DNA of 64,000 nucleotides from Riemerella anatipestifer_E (GTDB taxonomy: Bacteria > Bacteroidota > Bacteroidia > Flavobacteriales > Weeksellaceae): contig NZ_LEKU01000026.1 in assembly GCF_009932355.1 (NCBI RefSeq), positions 1-64,000 of the forward strand. Direction: 5' to 3'. Made by a program: the position numbers and the translations under genes. The first letter of the stretch is position 1, and each line of letters opens with the position of its first letter. The notes beneath the pieces were generated by a model. The model worked only from the letters and a program-made list of their open reading frames with translations, did not search any database and was not told the origin of the DNA. Positions 9,314-17,898 of the stretch are shown here, piece after piece.

Positions 9314-10378
9314 ATGAAAACAAAACTTCAGAAGCCACTATCTACAAATTATAAAATAAATGGATTGCAATATTTTCTACTTATTTGTAGTGGTGCTAAC
9401 ATTCATATCTTGAAAAAAACACCTAGCGAATGGAATAAATTTTCTGGAATAGGAGGCATCGTCTTTTTTACAGCAGTTTTTGCCACATTATCGGCTGGAT
9501 ATGCTATCTATACCATTTTTGACAACTTCTACATTTCCCTCATATTTGCTTTAATTTGGGGCTTAATGATATTCAATCTTGACCGATATATAGTGTCTTC
9601 TATAAAAAAAACAAGTTCTTGGTGGCAACAAATACTAATGGCAATTCCAAGATTGATATTAGCAACTTTCTTAGGTATCATCATCTCTAAACCTTTGGAA
9701 TTAAAGATATTTGAAAAAGAAATCAATAAACAGCTCAACACCATTATTCAAAGGAATAAGAAAGAGCTTCAACAAGAAATGCAAAGCAGAATTTTAACCC
9801 AAAGTTCACCTTTTGAAACCGAGAAAAAACAAATTCAAGAAAAAATATTAACCTATCAGAAAGCCTACGATTCGGCATCTGTGGAGCTAGAAAAAGAGGT
9901 GCTAGGAAAATCATCTGCTCTTACCAGTGGAAAAGAAGGCTTTGGACCTAATGCTAAAAGAAAATCGGAACTTAAAGAACAACGCCGATTAGATTTAGAA
10001 AATTACCAAAAACAAGTCGCTCCTCGCTTAGAATATTTGGATAAGGAAATATCAAAAGTCTATTCTAATGTGGAGAATGAACGCCTTAAAACCGAAGATT
10101 CAGAAAACAGATTTAATGGTTTTGCCGCGAGACTTCAAGCACTAGATGAACTGGGAGAAAACTCTCCCATCATTGCTGTTGCGGCGATGTTTATTATGGG
10201 GTTGTTTATCTGTCTAGAAATCTCCCCTGTTTTAGTGAAACTTATCTCGGGAGTTGGCCCTTATGATTTCTTACTAGAGAAAAACGAAACCGAATTTAAA
10301 GTCTATGCCAAAGAAAAAATAGAAAAAAACCAAATAGCTTCAGAGAAAAGGCTAGATGAGTTTAAAAATAAACTTTAG
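9314..10378 (+). CDS. DUF4407 domain-containing membrane protein
   Basis: A 354-residue protein with the DUF4407 layout: a conserved N-terminus (LLICSGANIHIL), two hydrophobic segments near residues 46-88, and a third near 110-125. Then comes a long charged coiled-coil region (about 135-275) and a last membrane span near 285-305. The coiled coil is probably periplasmic or cytoplasmic between the two membrane regions. The family has no settled function. It is monocistronic here, 107 bp before hemA. Confidence 0.85.
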   Translation: MKTKLQKPLSTNYKINGLQYFLLICSGANIHILKKTPSEWNKFSGIGGIVFFTAVFATLSAGYAIYTIFDNFYISLIFALIWGLMIFNLDRYIVSSIKKTSSWWQQILMAIPRLILATFLGIIISKPLELKIFEKEINKQLNTIIQRNKKELQQEMQSRILTQSSPFETEKKQIQEKILTYQKAYDSASVELEKEVLGKSSALTSGKEGFGPNAKRKSELKEQRRLDLENYQKQVAPRLEYLDKEISKVYSNVENERLKTEDSENRFNGFAARLQALDELGENSPIIAVAAMFIMGLFICLEISPVLVKLISGVGPYDFLLEKNETEFKVYAKEKIEKNQIASEKRLDEFKNKL

Positions 10379-10462
10379 GTAAAACCTACACTAAATAATC
10401 AGTAAAGAAAATTTAGTTACTTTACTCTGAATTAAAGTTTTTACTAAACCAGAAAAAAACTG

Positions 10463-10470
10463 TAAATTTG
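10463..10470 (+). promoter_or_regulatory. -7 box of the hemA-hemC-hemD-hemE operon
   Basis: TAAATTTG lies 15 bp before the hemA ATG. It overlaps the TTG codon that would otherwise extend the frame, which supports ATG 10486. Confidence 0.55.
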
Positions 10471-10485
10471 CAGTCTTATAAACTT

Positions 10486-11763
10486 ATGCATTCCCACAAT
10501 AGCCCATATAAGACTGCACACTTCACTGTGCTTAGTATTAGCTTTGAAAAGGCTGATACAGAGACTCGTGGTAGGTTTGCTTTTTTTGATGAACACATAC
10601 AAGATTTTGTCAATAAAATTCATGAGAAAAATATGGGTGACGCTTTTGTGGTTTCTACATGTAACAGAACAGAAATCTACACCACTACCCATAACTATAT
10701 GTTTGTAGCACAGCTTTTTTGTGATATTGTAGGCGTAGATTTAGTAGAATTTATAAAATACTGTGAGGTCAAAAAAGGAGAAGATGCCCTCAATCATCTT
10801 TTTCGCGTAGCGGCAGGTTTAGAAAGCCAGATATTAGGTGATTTTGAAATTATTTCCCAAATTAAAAAGGCTTACTCTAGATTTAAAACTTATAAAAGAA
10901 CTACCAACTCCTATATGGAGAGAGCCATTAACTACGCCATTCAGATTTCAAAAAAGATTAAAAATCAGACAGGAATTAGCAATGGTGCGGCTTCGGTTTC
11001 TTATGCTGCGGTGCATTATATTCTCAACCATAAAACGCAGCTTCAAGACAAAAACATTTTACTCTTAGGAATAGGAGAAATTGGACAAAATACGGTAGAA
11101 AATCTCATGAAACACCTCTACCGTCCAAAGGTTAAAATAGCCAACCGAACCCTAGAAAATGCTAAAGTAGTAGCCGATAAATTTGGAATCCCATACACCG
11201 ATTTTTCTAATATTAAAGAAGAAATTTCTAACACAGACATTCTAATTGTAGCTACTGGAGCGTCTAAGCCTATTATTAACAAAGAGGATTTACCAGAAGG
11301 GAAAGAAATGCTAGTCATAGACCTTGCTATCCCTCATAATGTAGACAAATCCGTAGAAGAGCTTCCTTTGGTAGAGCTGATAGATGTGGATAAACTTTCT
11401 GAAAAAATACAGGAAACCATAGAAATCAGAAGGAAAGAAATTCCTAAAGCGGAAAGGATTATCAAGGAAATGGGTAAAGAGTTTTTAGAGTGGGAAAAGA
11501 AAAGAAAATACACGCCTAATATCCTTCATTTCAAATCTTCTTTAAAGAAAATAGAAGAAAACGAAATGCACCATTTCTACCGCAAACACAAATACATAGG
11601 TATAGAGGATATGGAGCTAAGCAATAAAATTATCCAAAAAATCACTAACAGATTTGCAAAGTTCATCATAGATAATCCAATGAAAGCAGAGGAAATCTCT
11701 AAGCTAATGAACGATATTTTTGTACAACAACCAATAGATGAGTTTAATGAAAAACACCATTAA
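10486..11763 (+). CDS. hemA: Glutamyl-tRNA reductase
   Basis: HemA reduces glutamyl-tRNA to glutamate-1-semialdehyde, the first committed step of C5 tetrapyrrole synthesis. The 425-residue protein has the catalytic cysteine in STCNRTE (Cys59), the GLESQILGDFEI motif near residue 110, and an NADPH-binding glycine-rich stretch LLLGIGEIGQNT near 190. A C-terminal dimerisation helix region follows. The start was moved to ATG 10486 because of the promoter. hemC begins inside its last codons, so the two are translationally coupled. Confidence 0.95.
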   Translation: MHSHNSPYKTAHFTVLSISFEKADTETRGRFAFFDEHIQDFVNKIHEKNMGDAFVVSTCNRTEIYTTTHNYMFVAQLFCDIVGVDLVEFIKYCEVKKGEDALNHLFRVAAGLESQILGDFEIISQIKKAYSRFKTYKRTTNSYMERAINYAIQISKKIKNQTGISNGAASVSYAAVHYILNHKTQLQDKNILLLGIGEIGQNTVENLMKHLYRPKVKIANRTLENAKVVADKFGIPYTDFSNIKEEISNTDILIVATGASKPIINKEDLPEGKEMLVIDLAIPHNVDKSVEELPLVELIDVDKLSEKIQETIEIRRKEIPKAERIIKEMGKEFLEWEKKRKYTPNILHFKSSLKKIEENEMHHFYRKHKYIGIEDMELSNKIIQKITNRFAKFIIDNPMKAEEISKLMNDIFVQQPIDEFNEKHH

Positions 11764-12658
11764 AATAGGCACCCGAAATTCACCTTTAGCTTTATGGCAA
11801 GCTAAGGAAGTAGCAGCAGCTTTGGAACAAAAAAACTATGCTACCGAAATTGTACCTATAGTTTCGTCTGGTGATAAAAATTTAACTCAACCGCTTTATT
11901 CTTTAGGCATTACTGGTGTTTTCACCAAAGATTTAGATATTGCCCTACTCAATAAACAAATAGATATAGCTGTACATTCTCTTAAAGATGTCCCTACACA
12001 ACTACCTCAAAATATAGAGCTGATAGCCTACTTAGAAAGAGACTATCCGCAAGATGTTTTGGTAAGAAGTAGCAAGGCTAAAGACAAACCGCTGGAAGAA
12101 CTCAAAATAGCGACTAGCAGCCTTCGTAGAAGAGCCTTTTGGTTAAAACAATTTCCAAACACCGAATTTTCGGATATTAGAGGTAACGTACAAACCCGAC
12201 TGCAAAAACTAGAAGACGGTATCGCAGATGCAACGCTGTTTTCTTTAGCTGGTCTTAAAAGAATGGCATTAGATATTCCGTACGAGCATTTACCTTTTAT
12301 GATTTCGGCTCCTTCGCAAGGGGTGGTTACCGTAGCAGGACACACTGATAATACCGAAATCAACGAAATTGTGAAAACCATCAACCACCATCAGACCCAA
12401 GTATGCGTGGAAATAGAACGCCAATTTCTGAACAGATTAGAAGGCGGTTGTACAGCACCAATCGGAGCTTTTGCAGAGTTTAATGAGGAAGAAATTAAAT
12501 TCCAAGGGAGATTATGCTCATTGAACGGAAAAGAATGCCTTGAACTTAACGAAACTTTTGCGTGGAAACAAGGAGGAAACTTCGGTAATGAACTCGCCGA
12601 TAAACTCCTAGCTAATGGAGGTAAAGCCATAATGGACCAAATTAAAAAAGAACTTTAA
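11747..12658 (+). CDS. hemC: Hydroxymethylbilane synthase (porphobilinogen deaminase)
   Basis: HemC joins four porphobilinogens into hydroxymethylbilane on a dipyrromethane cofactor. The protein of about 303 residues starts with the typical IGTRNSPLALWQ motif, has KDVPT near residue 79, and holds the cofactor cysteine in EGGCTAPIGA in the C-terminal third. The start overlaps hemA by 17 bp; an in-frame ATG at 11738 is also possible. It is part of the hem operon. Confidence 0.95.
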   Translation: MKNTIKIGTRNSPLALWQAKEVAAALEQKNYATEIVPIVSSGDKNLTQPLYSLGITGVFTKDLDIALLNKQIDIAVHSLKDVPTQLPQNIELIAYLERDYPQDVLVRSSKAKDKPLEELKIATSSLRRRAFWLKQFPNTEFSDIRGNVQTRLQKLEDGIADATLFSLAGLKRMALDIPYEHLPFMISAPSQGVVTVAGHTDNTEINEIVKTINHHQTQVCVEIERQFLNRLEGGCTAPIGAFAEFNEEEIKFQGRLCSLNGKECLELNETFAWKQGGNFGNELADKLLANGGKAIMDQIKKEL

Positions 12659-12669
12659 ACTCTTTTTTA

Positions 12670-13329
12670 ATGGCTAGTTCTATTCTCTTGACTAAGGAAA
12701 TCAATCCTGAAAAACGCCAACTCCTTTTAAACAAAGGACTAGAGGTTGATACCAAAGATTTTATTAGAATTAAATTCATCAATACCGAAAAGATTAGTCT
12801 GCGTAATAAAACACTTATATTCACTAGTGCAAATGGGGTGGAAGGCTTTTTTAAAAACGGTTTTGATGCACCTCATTCATCTGTGATTTGTGTAGGTGGC
12901 AAAACTGAAAGCAAACTTGCAGAAAAAGGCATCAAAACTCTACATACGGCTAAGAATGCCGAAGAATTAGCCTCGTTTATACTTCAACAGCAATGGGATA
13001 ATCCTGATTTTGTTCACTTTTGTGGCAACCTTGCATTGGATACTTTAGAAAAAAGCATCGCTAATCACAATGCGAATTATATAAAGAAAATAGTTTACGA
13101 AACCGAACTTCTATACCCTACTCTTAACAAAAAATATGATGCTTTAGTTTTTTTTAGTCCAAGTGGAGTTCGTAGCTTTGTAAAAAATAATTCTATAACC
13201 GATGAAATGGTCTTTTGTATAGGAAATACCACCGCTTTGGAAGTGGCAAAATACACCTCACAGAAACCTATAATTAGCACCAAGCAAAACCTCAACGATT
13301 TGCTTAGTCTAGTAAAATCGGTAGTCTAA
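12670..13329 (+). CDS. hemD: Uroporphyrinogen-III synthase
   Basis: HemD cyclises hydroxymethylbilane with inversion of ring D. The family is poorly conserved. The 219-residue length, the position between hemC and hemE, and short motifs such as FTSANGVEGFF near residue 51 and VFFSPSGVRSF near 158 support the call. It starts 11 bp after hemC. Confidence 0.88.
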   Translation: MASSILLTKEINPEKRQLLLNKGLEVDTKDFIRIKFINTEKISLRNKTLIFTSANGVEGFFKNGFDAPHSSVICVGGKTESKLAEKGIKTLHTAKNAEELASFILQQQWDNPDFVHFCGNLALDTLEKSIANHNANYIKKIVYETELLYPTLNKKYDALVFFSPSGVRSFVKNNSITDEMVFCIGNTTALEVAKYTSQKPIISTKQNLNDLLSLVKSVV

Positions 13330-13341
13330 CCAACTTTAAAA

Positions 13342-14382
13342 ATGAATAAAAATATGATGATAAAGAACGATTTATATCTAAAAGCTTTGCGTGGAGAATC
13401 GGTAGAAAGACCTCCTGTGTGGATGATGCGACAGGCAGGGAGATTTTTACCTGAATTTCGTGCCTTGAGAGATAAGTATGATTTCTTCACTAGATGCCAA
13501 ACGCCAGAATTAGCGTCGGACATTACTTTAATGCCTATTAAAAGATTTCCGCTAGATGCTGCCATTTTGTTCTCGGATATTTTGGTAGTGCCTCAAGCGA
13601 TGGGCTTAGATTTCCAAATGAAAGAAAGTGTGGGACCTTGGCTAGAAACGCCTATAAGAACTAAGGAACAAGTAGAAGCTATAGAGATACCTGATGTTAA
13701 TGAGCGTCTGGGCTATGTTTTTGATTCCATAGAACTCACACTACAAAAACTAGATAATGAAATTCCGCTTATAGGCTTTGCAGGAAGCCCTTGGACGATA
13801 CTTTGCTACTGTGTAGAGGGCAAAGGCAGCAAAGCCTTTGATGTGGCTAAGTCTTTCTGTTTCCAACAACCCGAGGCGGCACATTTGCTGTTACAAAAAA
13901 TTACGGATACCACCATTGCTTATCTTAAAAGAAAGGTAGAGAAGGGCGTATCTGCCGTTCAGATATTTGATTCTTGGGGTGGTATGCTTTCTCCAGAAGA
14001 TTATCAGGAATTTTCGTGGCAGTATATTCAGCAGATTGTAGAGGCACTTAGCCCTTTAACCCACGTGGTAGTATTTGGTAAAGGATGCTGGTTTGCATTG
14101 GAGGAAATGACGCTCTCTAAAGCCTCTGCTTTGGGAGTAGACTGGACCATCACTCCCGAATTGGCAAGAACTTACACCAATCACACGATGACACTGCAAG
14201 GTAACTTTGACCCTGCTCGTTTGCATTCGACTCCAGAAACCATCAGAAAAATGGTAGATAATATGATACGCCGATTTGGCAAAGACCGCTACATTGTAAA
14301 TCTAGGGCACGGTATCTTACCTAATATCCCAGTAGAAAACGCCGAAGCCTTTGTTCGTGCGGTGGTAGATTGGAAAGAATAG
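13342..14382 (+). CDS. hemE: Uroporphyrinogen decarboxylase
   Basis: HemE decarboxylates uroporphyrinogen III to coproporphyrinogen III. The protein carries the signature PPVWMMRQAGRFLPEFR near residues 24-40, with the substrate-binding arginines, and IFDSWGGMLSPE near 210. Length (346 residues) is normal. The frame has further ATGs at 13354 and 13357; the last fits the family N-terminus best. It is the last gene of the hem operon and is followed by a terminator shared with a convergent gene. Confidence 0.95.
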   Translation: MNKNMMIKNDLYLKALRGESVERPPVWMMRQAGRFLPEFRALRDKYDFFTRCQTPELASDITLMPIKRFPLDAAILFSDILVVPQAMGLDFQMKESVGPWLETPIRTKEQVEAIEIPDVNERLGYVFDSIELTLQKLDNEIPLIGFAGSPWTILCYCVEGKGSKAFDVAKSFCFQQPEAAHLLLQKITDTTIAYLKRKVEKGVSAVQIFDSWGGMLSPEDYQEFSWQYIQQIVEALSPLTHVVVFGKGCWFALEEMTLSKASALGVDWTITPELARTYTNHTMTLQGNFDPARLHSTPETIRKMVDNMIRRFGKDRYIVNLGHGILPNIPVENAEAFVRAVVDWKE

Positions 14383-14414
14383 AGAAATTATTTCAATAAA
14401 ATATTATTCAACAG

Positions 14415-14450
14415 AAAAAAGAGCTACACTAAAAAGTACAGCTCTTTTTT
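14415..14450. terminator. Bidirectional terminator between hemE and the bacilliredoxin gene
   Basis: A stem of AAAAAAGAGCT (14415-14425) with AGCTCTTTTTT (14440-14450) gives a T run on both strands between convergent genes. Confidence 0.85.
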
Positions 14451-14469
14451 TATTTAATTTACTTTTTCT

Positions 14470-14880
14470 CTAGCAGTACTCTTCGTAAGCCGCTTGTAGA
14501 TTAGCCGCGATAGCTTCCGCAGGATTACCCTCTATGTGGTGTCTTTCTATCATATGTACCAATTCGCCGTCTTTGAACAAAGCCACACAAGGTGATGATG
14601 GCGGAAATGGAGCTAAGTGCCTTCTCGCCTCCACGACTGCCTCAAGGTCAAACCCAGCAAAAACGGTTACTAAATTATCTGGTTTCTTATCTCCGTTTAG
14701 AGAATATAACACCCCTGGTCTAGCCGCTCCCGCTGCACAACCACACACCGAGTTTACCATAAGCAATGTAGTTCCAGAAGCTTTTAGAGCCTCATTTACT
14801 AGTTCCGGAGTTGTTAAATCTTTAAATCCGTTATCTGTCAATTCTGCCTTCATTGGCATTACTAATTCTTGTGGATACAT
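14470..14880 (-). CDS. BrxA/BrxB family bacilliredoxin
   Basis: The 136-residue protein belongs to the YphP/YqiW (BrxA/BrxB) family. It is a thioredoxin fold that removes bacillithiol or other thiols from oxidised protein cysteines. The active site is the CXC motif VCGCAAG near residue 46, and FAGFDLEAV near 73 is a further family motif. It is monocistronic with its own -7 box. Whether the cell makes bacillithiol cannot be told from this window. Confidence 0.9.
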   Translation of the reverse strand: MYPQELVMPMKAELTDNGFKDLTTPELVNEALKASGTTLLMVNSVCGCAAGAARPGVLYSLNGDKKPDNLVTVFAGFDLEAVVEARRHLAPFPPSSPCVALFKDGELVHMIERHHIEGNPAEAIAANLQAAYEEYC

Positions 14881-14903
14881 AAATATTTCTTTTTATTTGG
14901 CTA

Positions 14904-14911
14904 CAAATTTA
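14904..14911 (-). promoter_or_regulatory. -7 box of the bacilliredoxin gene
   Basis: On the minus strand TAAATTTG lies 23 bp before the ATG at 14880. Confidence 0.5.
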
Positions 14912-15010
14912 AACAAATATTATTTACCAAAAGGAAAGCCTCCGCAGGAATGTAGTGGATAAAAAACAGTTTGCATGAATTTTGCTGCTACTGAAACCAA
15001 AACAAACACA

Positions 15011-15301
15011 ATGAATTTTAAGAACAACCAAACAGGAAATGGCGGATTTATAGGTATGTCTAACGACACCGAAGAAATAGGACGACTGACCTACACCATT
15101 CTACCAGAGAAACAACAACTCATCATTTCATTTGTAAACATTTTTCCGAAGTTTGAAGGGCGAGGCTTAGGAAAAGCTCTAATAAGAGAAGCCATTAGCT
15201 TCGCTAGAGAACACCAATGGACTATCTATCCGCATTGCTCCTACGCTCGTGCTGTGATGATGAGAATGGAGCACCTAGACGATGTCTTCCCCTCAATATG
15301 A
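15011..15301 (+). CDS. Small GNAT-type N-acetyltransferase
   Basis: A 96-residue protein of the short YjdJ/YidJ-like GNAT type. It has the acetyl-CoA loop GRGLGKALI near residue 56 and a conserved HCSYAR near 78. The frame extends to ATG 14975, but the second Met gives the family-like start MNFKNNQ, preceded by an A-rich stretch. It stands alone, and its 3' end overlaps the convergent thioredoxin gene by 9 bp. The substrate is unknown. Confidence 0.75.
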   Translation: MNFKNNQTGNGGFIGMSNDTEEIGRLTYTILPEKQQLIISFVNIFPKFEGRGLGKALIREAISFAREHQWTIYPHCSYARAVMMRMEHLDDVFPSI

Positions 15302-15757
15302 TGCCACAAGTTCCGAAAGCTGCTCCTTAGACCAATAGCCCTCATAGGTGGTTAAGATATTTCCATCTTTATCCAACAATACCCACAAAGGATAAACTTG
15401 ACTGCGAGGCGAAAAATAATACGCAAGTTCGTGTAGCCCTGATGTGCTTCCACTGGTATAATAACGGTAAGTTTTACCAAAAAACGAAAGACTTCGTTTC
15501 TCTTTTTCTGCATTCAAATCCAAGAGGTAAACACGCTCCGAGAGTAAACGAAGTAAAGAAGAGGCTTGTTCTAAATCTTTAATCTGTTTCTTACAGACCG
15601 AACACCAATCGGTACGAACAAATACCAAAGTATTTCTGGGTTGAGAAAGCCTCAAAGTATCAAATGCCTCCCAAGACACAAAAGGAAGCTGCTGTGCCTT
15701 GGGGAAAAACACCGTTATAAAAAGTGTCATTTGAATCCGTAAGATGTTTTTCAGCAT
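15293..15757 (-). CDS. Thioredoxin-like protein, exported
   Basis: A 154-residue protein with an N-terminal hydrophobic stretch (a likely signal peptide or anchor, residues 1-20). A thioredoxin fold follows with the redox motif WCSVC near residue 51. The segment LWVLLDKDGNIL contributes the later strands. It starts 13 bp after the TonB receptor gene on the same strand, so the two probably form one operon. A periplasmic thiol-disulfide role linked to the receptor, whose plug has its own CxxC, is an inference. Confidence 0.75.
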   Translation of the reverse strand: MLKNILRIQMTLFITVFFPKAQQLPFVSWEAFDTLRLSQPRNTLVFVRTDWCSVCKKQIKDLEQASSLLRLLSERVYLLDLNAEKEKRSLSFFGKTYRYYTSGSTSGLHELAYYFSPRSQVYPLWVLLDKDGNILTTYEGYWSKEQLSELVASY

Positions 15758-15770
15758 TTGATGTTGTGTT

Positions 15771-17798
15771 TTATTTAATGTTATACCTCAATCCTACAAA
15801 CCCTCTGATGCCCAACATTGGAGCATAGCCGTATTCGGTATCAAAGGTATAACCATACGGGTTGCTCGGCTCCGAAACTTTTGTATCAAACGGGTCAAAC
15901 GGTCGCATAATAGGATTTTTCGGTGTAAAATTAAACAAGTTTTTCACACCACCATACACCTCTATGCCGAGTTTAGAAAAATGTTTTCTAATCTGAATAT
16001 TCGCTAAAGTGTACCAAGGCGAATGGGCAGGTCTGAAATCATTAGGCAACACAGGCAAAGGCATCGGTCCATAAAAAGCCCCCGTAAAATCTGCACTCCA
16101 TTCCTTTGGAAAATTATAGCTGATAGCATAAGTTCCCGACCATCTGGGAGCGAATAACTGTTGTAGGGTTTCCGTTTGCCCATCTTCTTCGTATTTCTGA
16201 TACACTTCCATATAAGACGCTCCCAAATTAACGGTAAGTGGCGACCCTAATTTTAATTCCGTATTCAGCGAAACGCCTTTACTCACAGCATAGCCTTTCA
16301 AATTTTGATAAATAATTTGATTGGGATTAGTATCAAAATCCCCAATGATTTTATTAGTAAAATGAGAATAAAATCCTATCATATCAAAGTTGATGTAACC
16401 GCCAGAAGTGTAAATTTTGTGCGTAAGATTAAGGTTTCCGTTGTAGGAACGTTCGGGATTCAAGGCTTCCGAAATCACCACTTCCCGAGACCCCGTAAGA
16501 GCAGCGTGGTCTTCTGTAAAAAGATTGACCACTCGGAACCCCGTCCCAAAACTCGCCCTCAAATTGGTTTGAGGAGCCAAACTCCATTTATACGCCACTC
16601 TTGGTGAATGTATCGCTCCGTGAACTTTGGACCAATCTAATCGGTAGCCTACCAATAAAGTATTTTTATCGTTGATATTCCATTGGTTTTGAGCGAAAAT
16701 ACCCGGTAGCCAATCGTTTTGAGGTTGATTGGTTGTTCCATCTTTAGAAAGTGTCCCTGGCGTATTATCGTCGTAATACACATTTTTGACAGTAGCTCCC
16801 AATAAAAAATCAGATTTACCCAACGGCTTATCCCAATAGATTTGTCCAAACGCCGTAGATTGCTTCGCTAAATAAGGCACATCGCCATAAAACGAATCTT
16901 GATGATGATAGTTATACGAAAATTGAGTAACCACCTTTTCTTTTATCGGAAGTTGATAAATCCCTATCGCTTCAAATCTTTTGGTGTAAATACTCTCCCC
17001 ATAAACTTCATCGCTCCCTCGGTGTTTTTTCTCCCATTCCAAAACGCCTCCAAAACGGTCTTCGTTAAGATACCTTAAAGCCAAACTCGCCACTCTTCCT
17101 TCATTTCTTTGGAAATCCCATTTATTGAATACTGAAATTCGGTTTTGTAATGCCGCATCAGTAAAGTTGTCCTTATTCTTATCTATTTTATTTTGAAAAT
17201 TGAAATAATTAAGGCTTAATAAAGAGGACACCTTATCGTTTAATCTAAATTTACCGCCAATGTCTGTATTGTGCTCGCCCCAAGAAGTGGAGTTAAGATT
17301 AAGCGTTAAGCGCGGGGCAGTAAGTGCGTTTTTAGTAATGATATTGATGATACCTCCCATTGCTTCCGAACCGTAAAGGGACGAAGCTGGACCTTTAACC
17401 ACTTCCACCCGTTCTATCATACTATTTGGGATACCATTAAGTCCGTAAACTGTGGAAAGAGAGCTTACAATCGGCATTCCATCAATTAAAATCAAAGTGT
17501 ATGGTCCTTCTAACCCATTGATATGAATATCTCCCGTATTGCAAACGGAACAATTAAGTTGCGGACGCACACCGTTAATCATTTCCACCGATTCCATAAT
17601 ACTGGGAGTGGGATTCTTTTCAAAAAATTTTGCAGAAAATACCTCTACCGGCACAGGGCTTTTATCTCTACTTACCGCCTTTAGCGTACCCGTCATTACG
17701 ATTTCTTCTATATTTTTAGAAGATTTAGCAGAGTCTACCTCTTGAGAAAAAACGCTTATACTAAAGCAACTACCTAATAAAAATAATGTTCGTCTCAT
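15771..17798 (-). CDS. TonB-dependent outer membrane receptor
   Basis: A 675-residue outer membrane receptor. It has a signal peptide (about residues 1-18, ending SVFSQ), a short TonB-box region, and a plug domain with IERVEVVKGPASSLYGSEAM near residue 130. A beta-barrel follows, ending in an aromatic-rich strand (GLRYNIK). The plug carries CSVCNTGDI near residue 80, a CxxC found in a particular Bacteroidota receptor subgroup. The ligand (siderophore, haem, metal or corrinoid) cannot be read from sequence. It has its own promoter and is co-transcribed with a thioredoxin-like gene. Confidence 0.9.
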   Translation of the reverse strand: MRRTLFLLGSCFSISVFSQEVDSAKSSKNIEEIVMTGTLKAVSRDKSPVPVEVFSAKFFEKNPTPSIMESVEMINGVRPQLNCSVCNTGDIHINGLEGPYTLILIDGMPIVSSLSTVYGLNGIPNSMIERVEVVKGPASSLYGSEAMGGIINIITKNALTAPRLTLNLNSTSWGEHNTDIGGKFRLNDKVSSLLSLNYFNFQNKIDKNKDNFTDAALQNRISVFNKWDFQRNEGRVASLALRYLNEDRFGGVLEWEKKHRGSDEVYGESIYTKRFEAIGIYQLPIKEKVVTQFSYNYHHQDSFYGDVPYLAKQSTAFGQIYWDKPLGKSDFLLGATVKNVYYDDNTPGTLSKDGTTNQPQNDWLPGIFAQNQWNINDKNTLLVGYRLDWSKVHGAIHSPRVAYKWSLAPQTNLRASFGTGFRVVNLFTEDHAALTGSREVVISEALNPERSYNGNLNLTHKIYTSGGYINFDMIGFYSHFTNKIIGDFDTNPNQIIYQNLKGYAVSKGVSLNTELKLGSPLTVNLGASYMEVYQKYEEDGQTETLQQLFAPRWSGTYAISYNFPKEWSADFTGAFYGPMPLPVLPNDFRPAHSPWYTLANIQIRKHFSKLGIEVYGGVKNLFNFTPKNPIMRPFDPFDTKVSEPSNPYGYTFDTEYGYAPMLGIRGFVGLRYNIK

Positions 17799-17831
17799 AT
17801 AAAGTTACATTTGTCTTTTTAAAAAGTTAGA

Positions 17832-17861
17832 CAAATCTAACAATTATATTTAAAACAACAA
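17832..17861 (-). promoter_or_regulatory. Promoter of the TonB receptor operon
   Basis: On the minus strand TAGATTTG (17832-17839) is preceded by TTG after 19 bp, a full Bacteroidota promoter 33 bp before the ATG. Confidence 0.6.
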
Positions 17862-17898
17862 AACCTCGCTTTATTTTTTAACGAAAAAACAAGATAAA

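Noticed and set aside
15293..15301. Overlap of the convergent acetyltransferase and thioredoxin-like genes as a sign of misannotation
   Set aside because: Both genes have clear family motifs, and a 9-bp tail overlap between convergent genes is ordinary.
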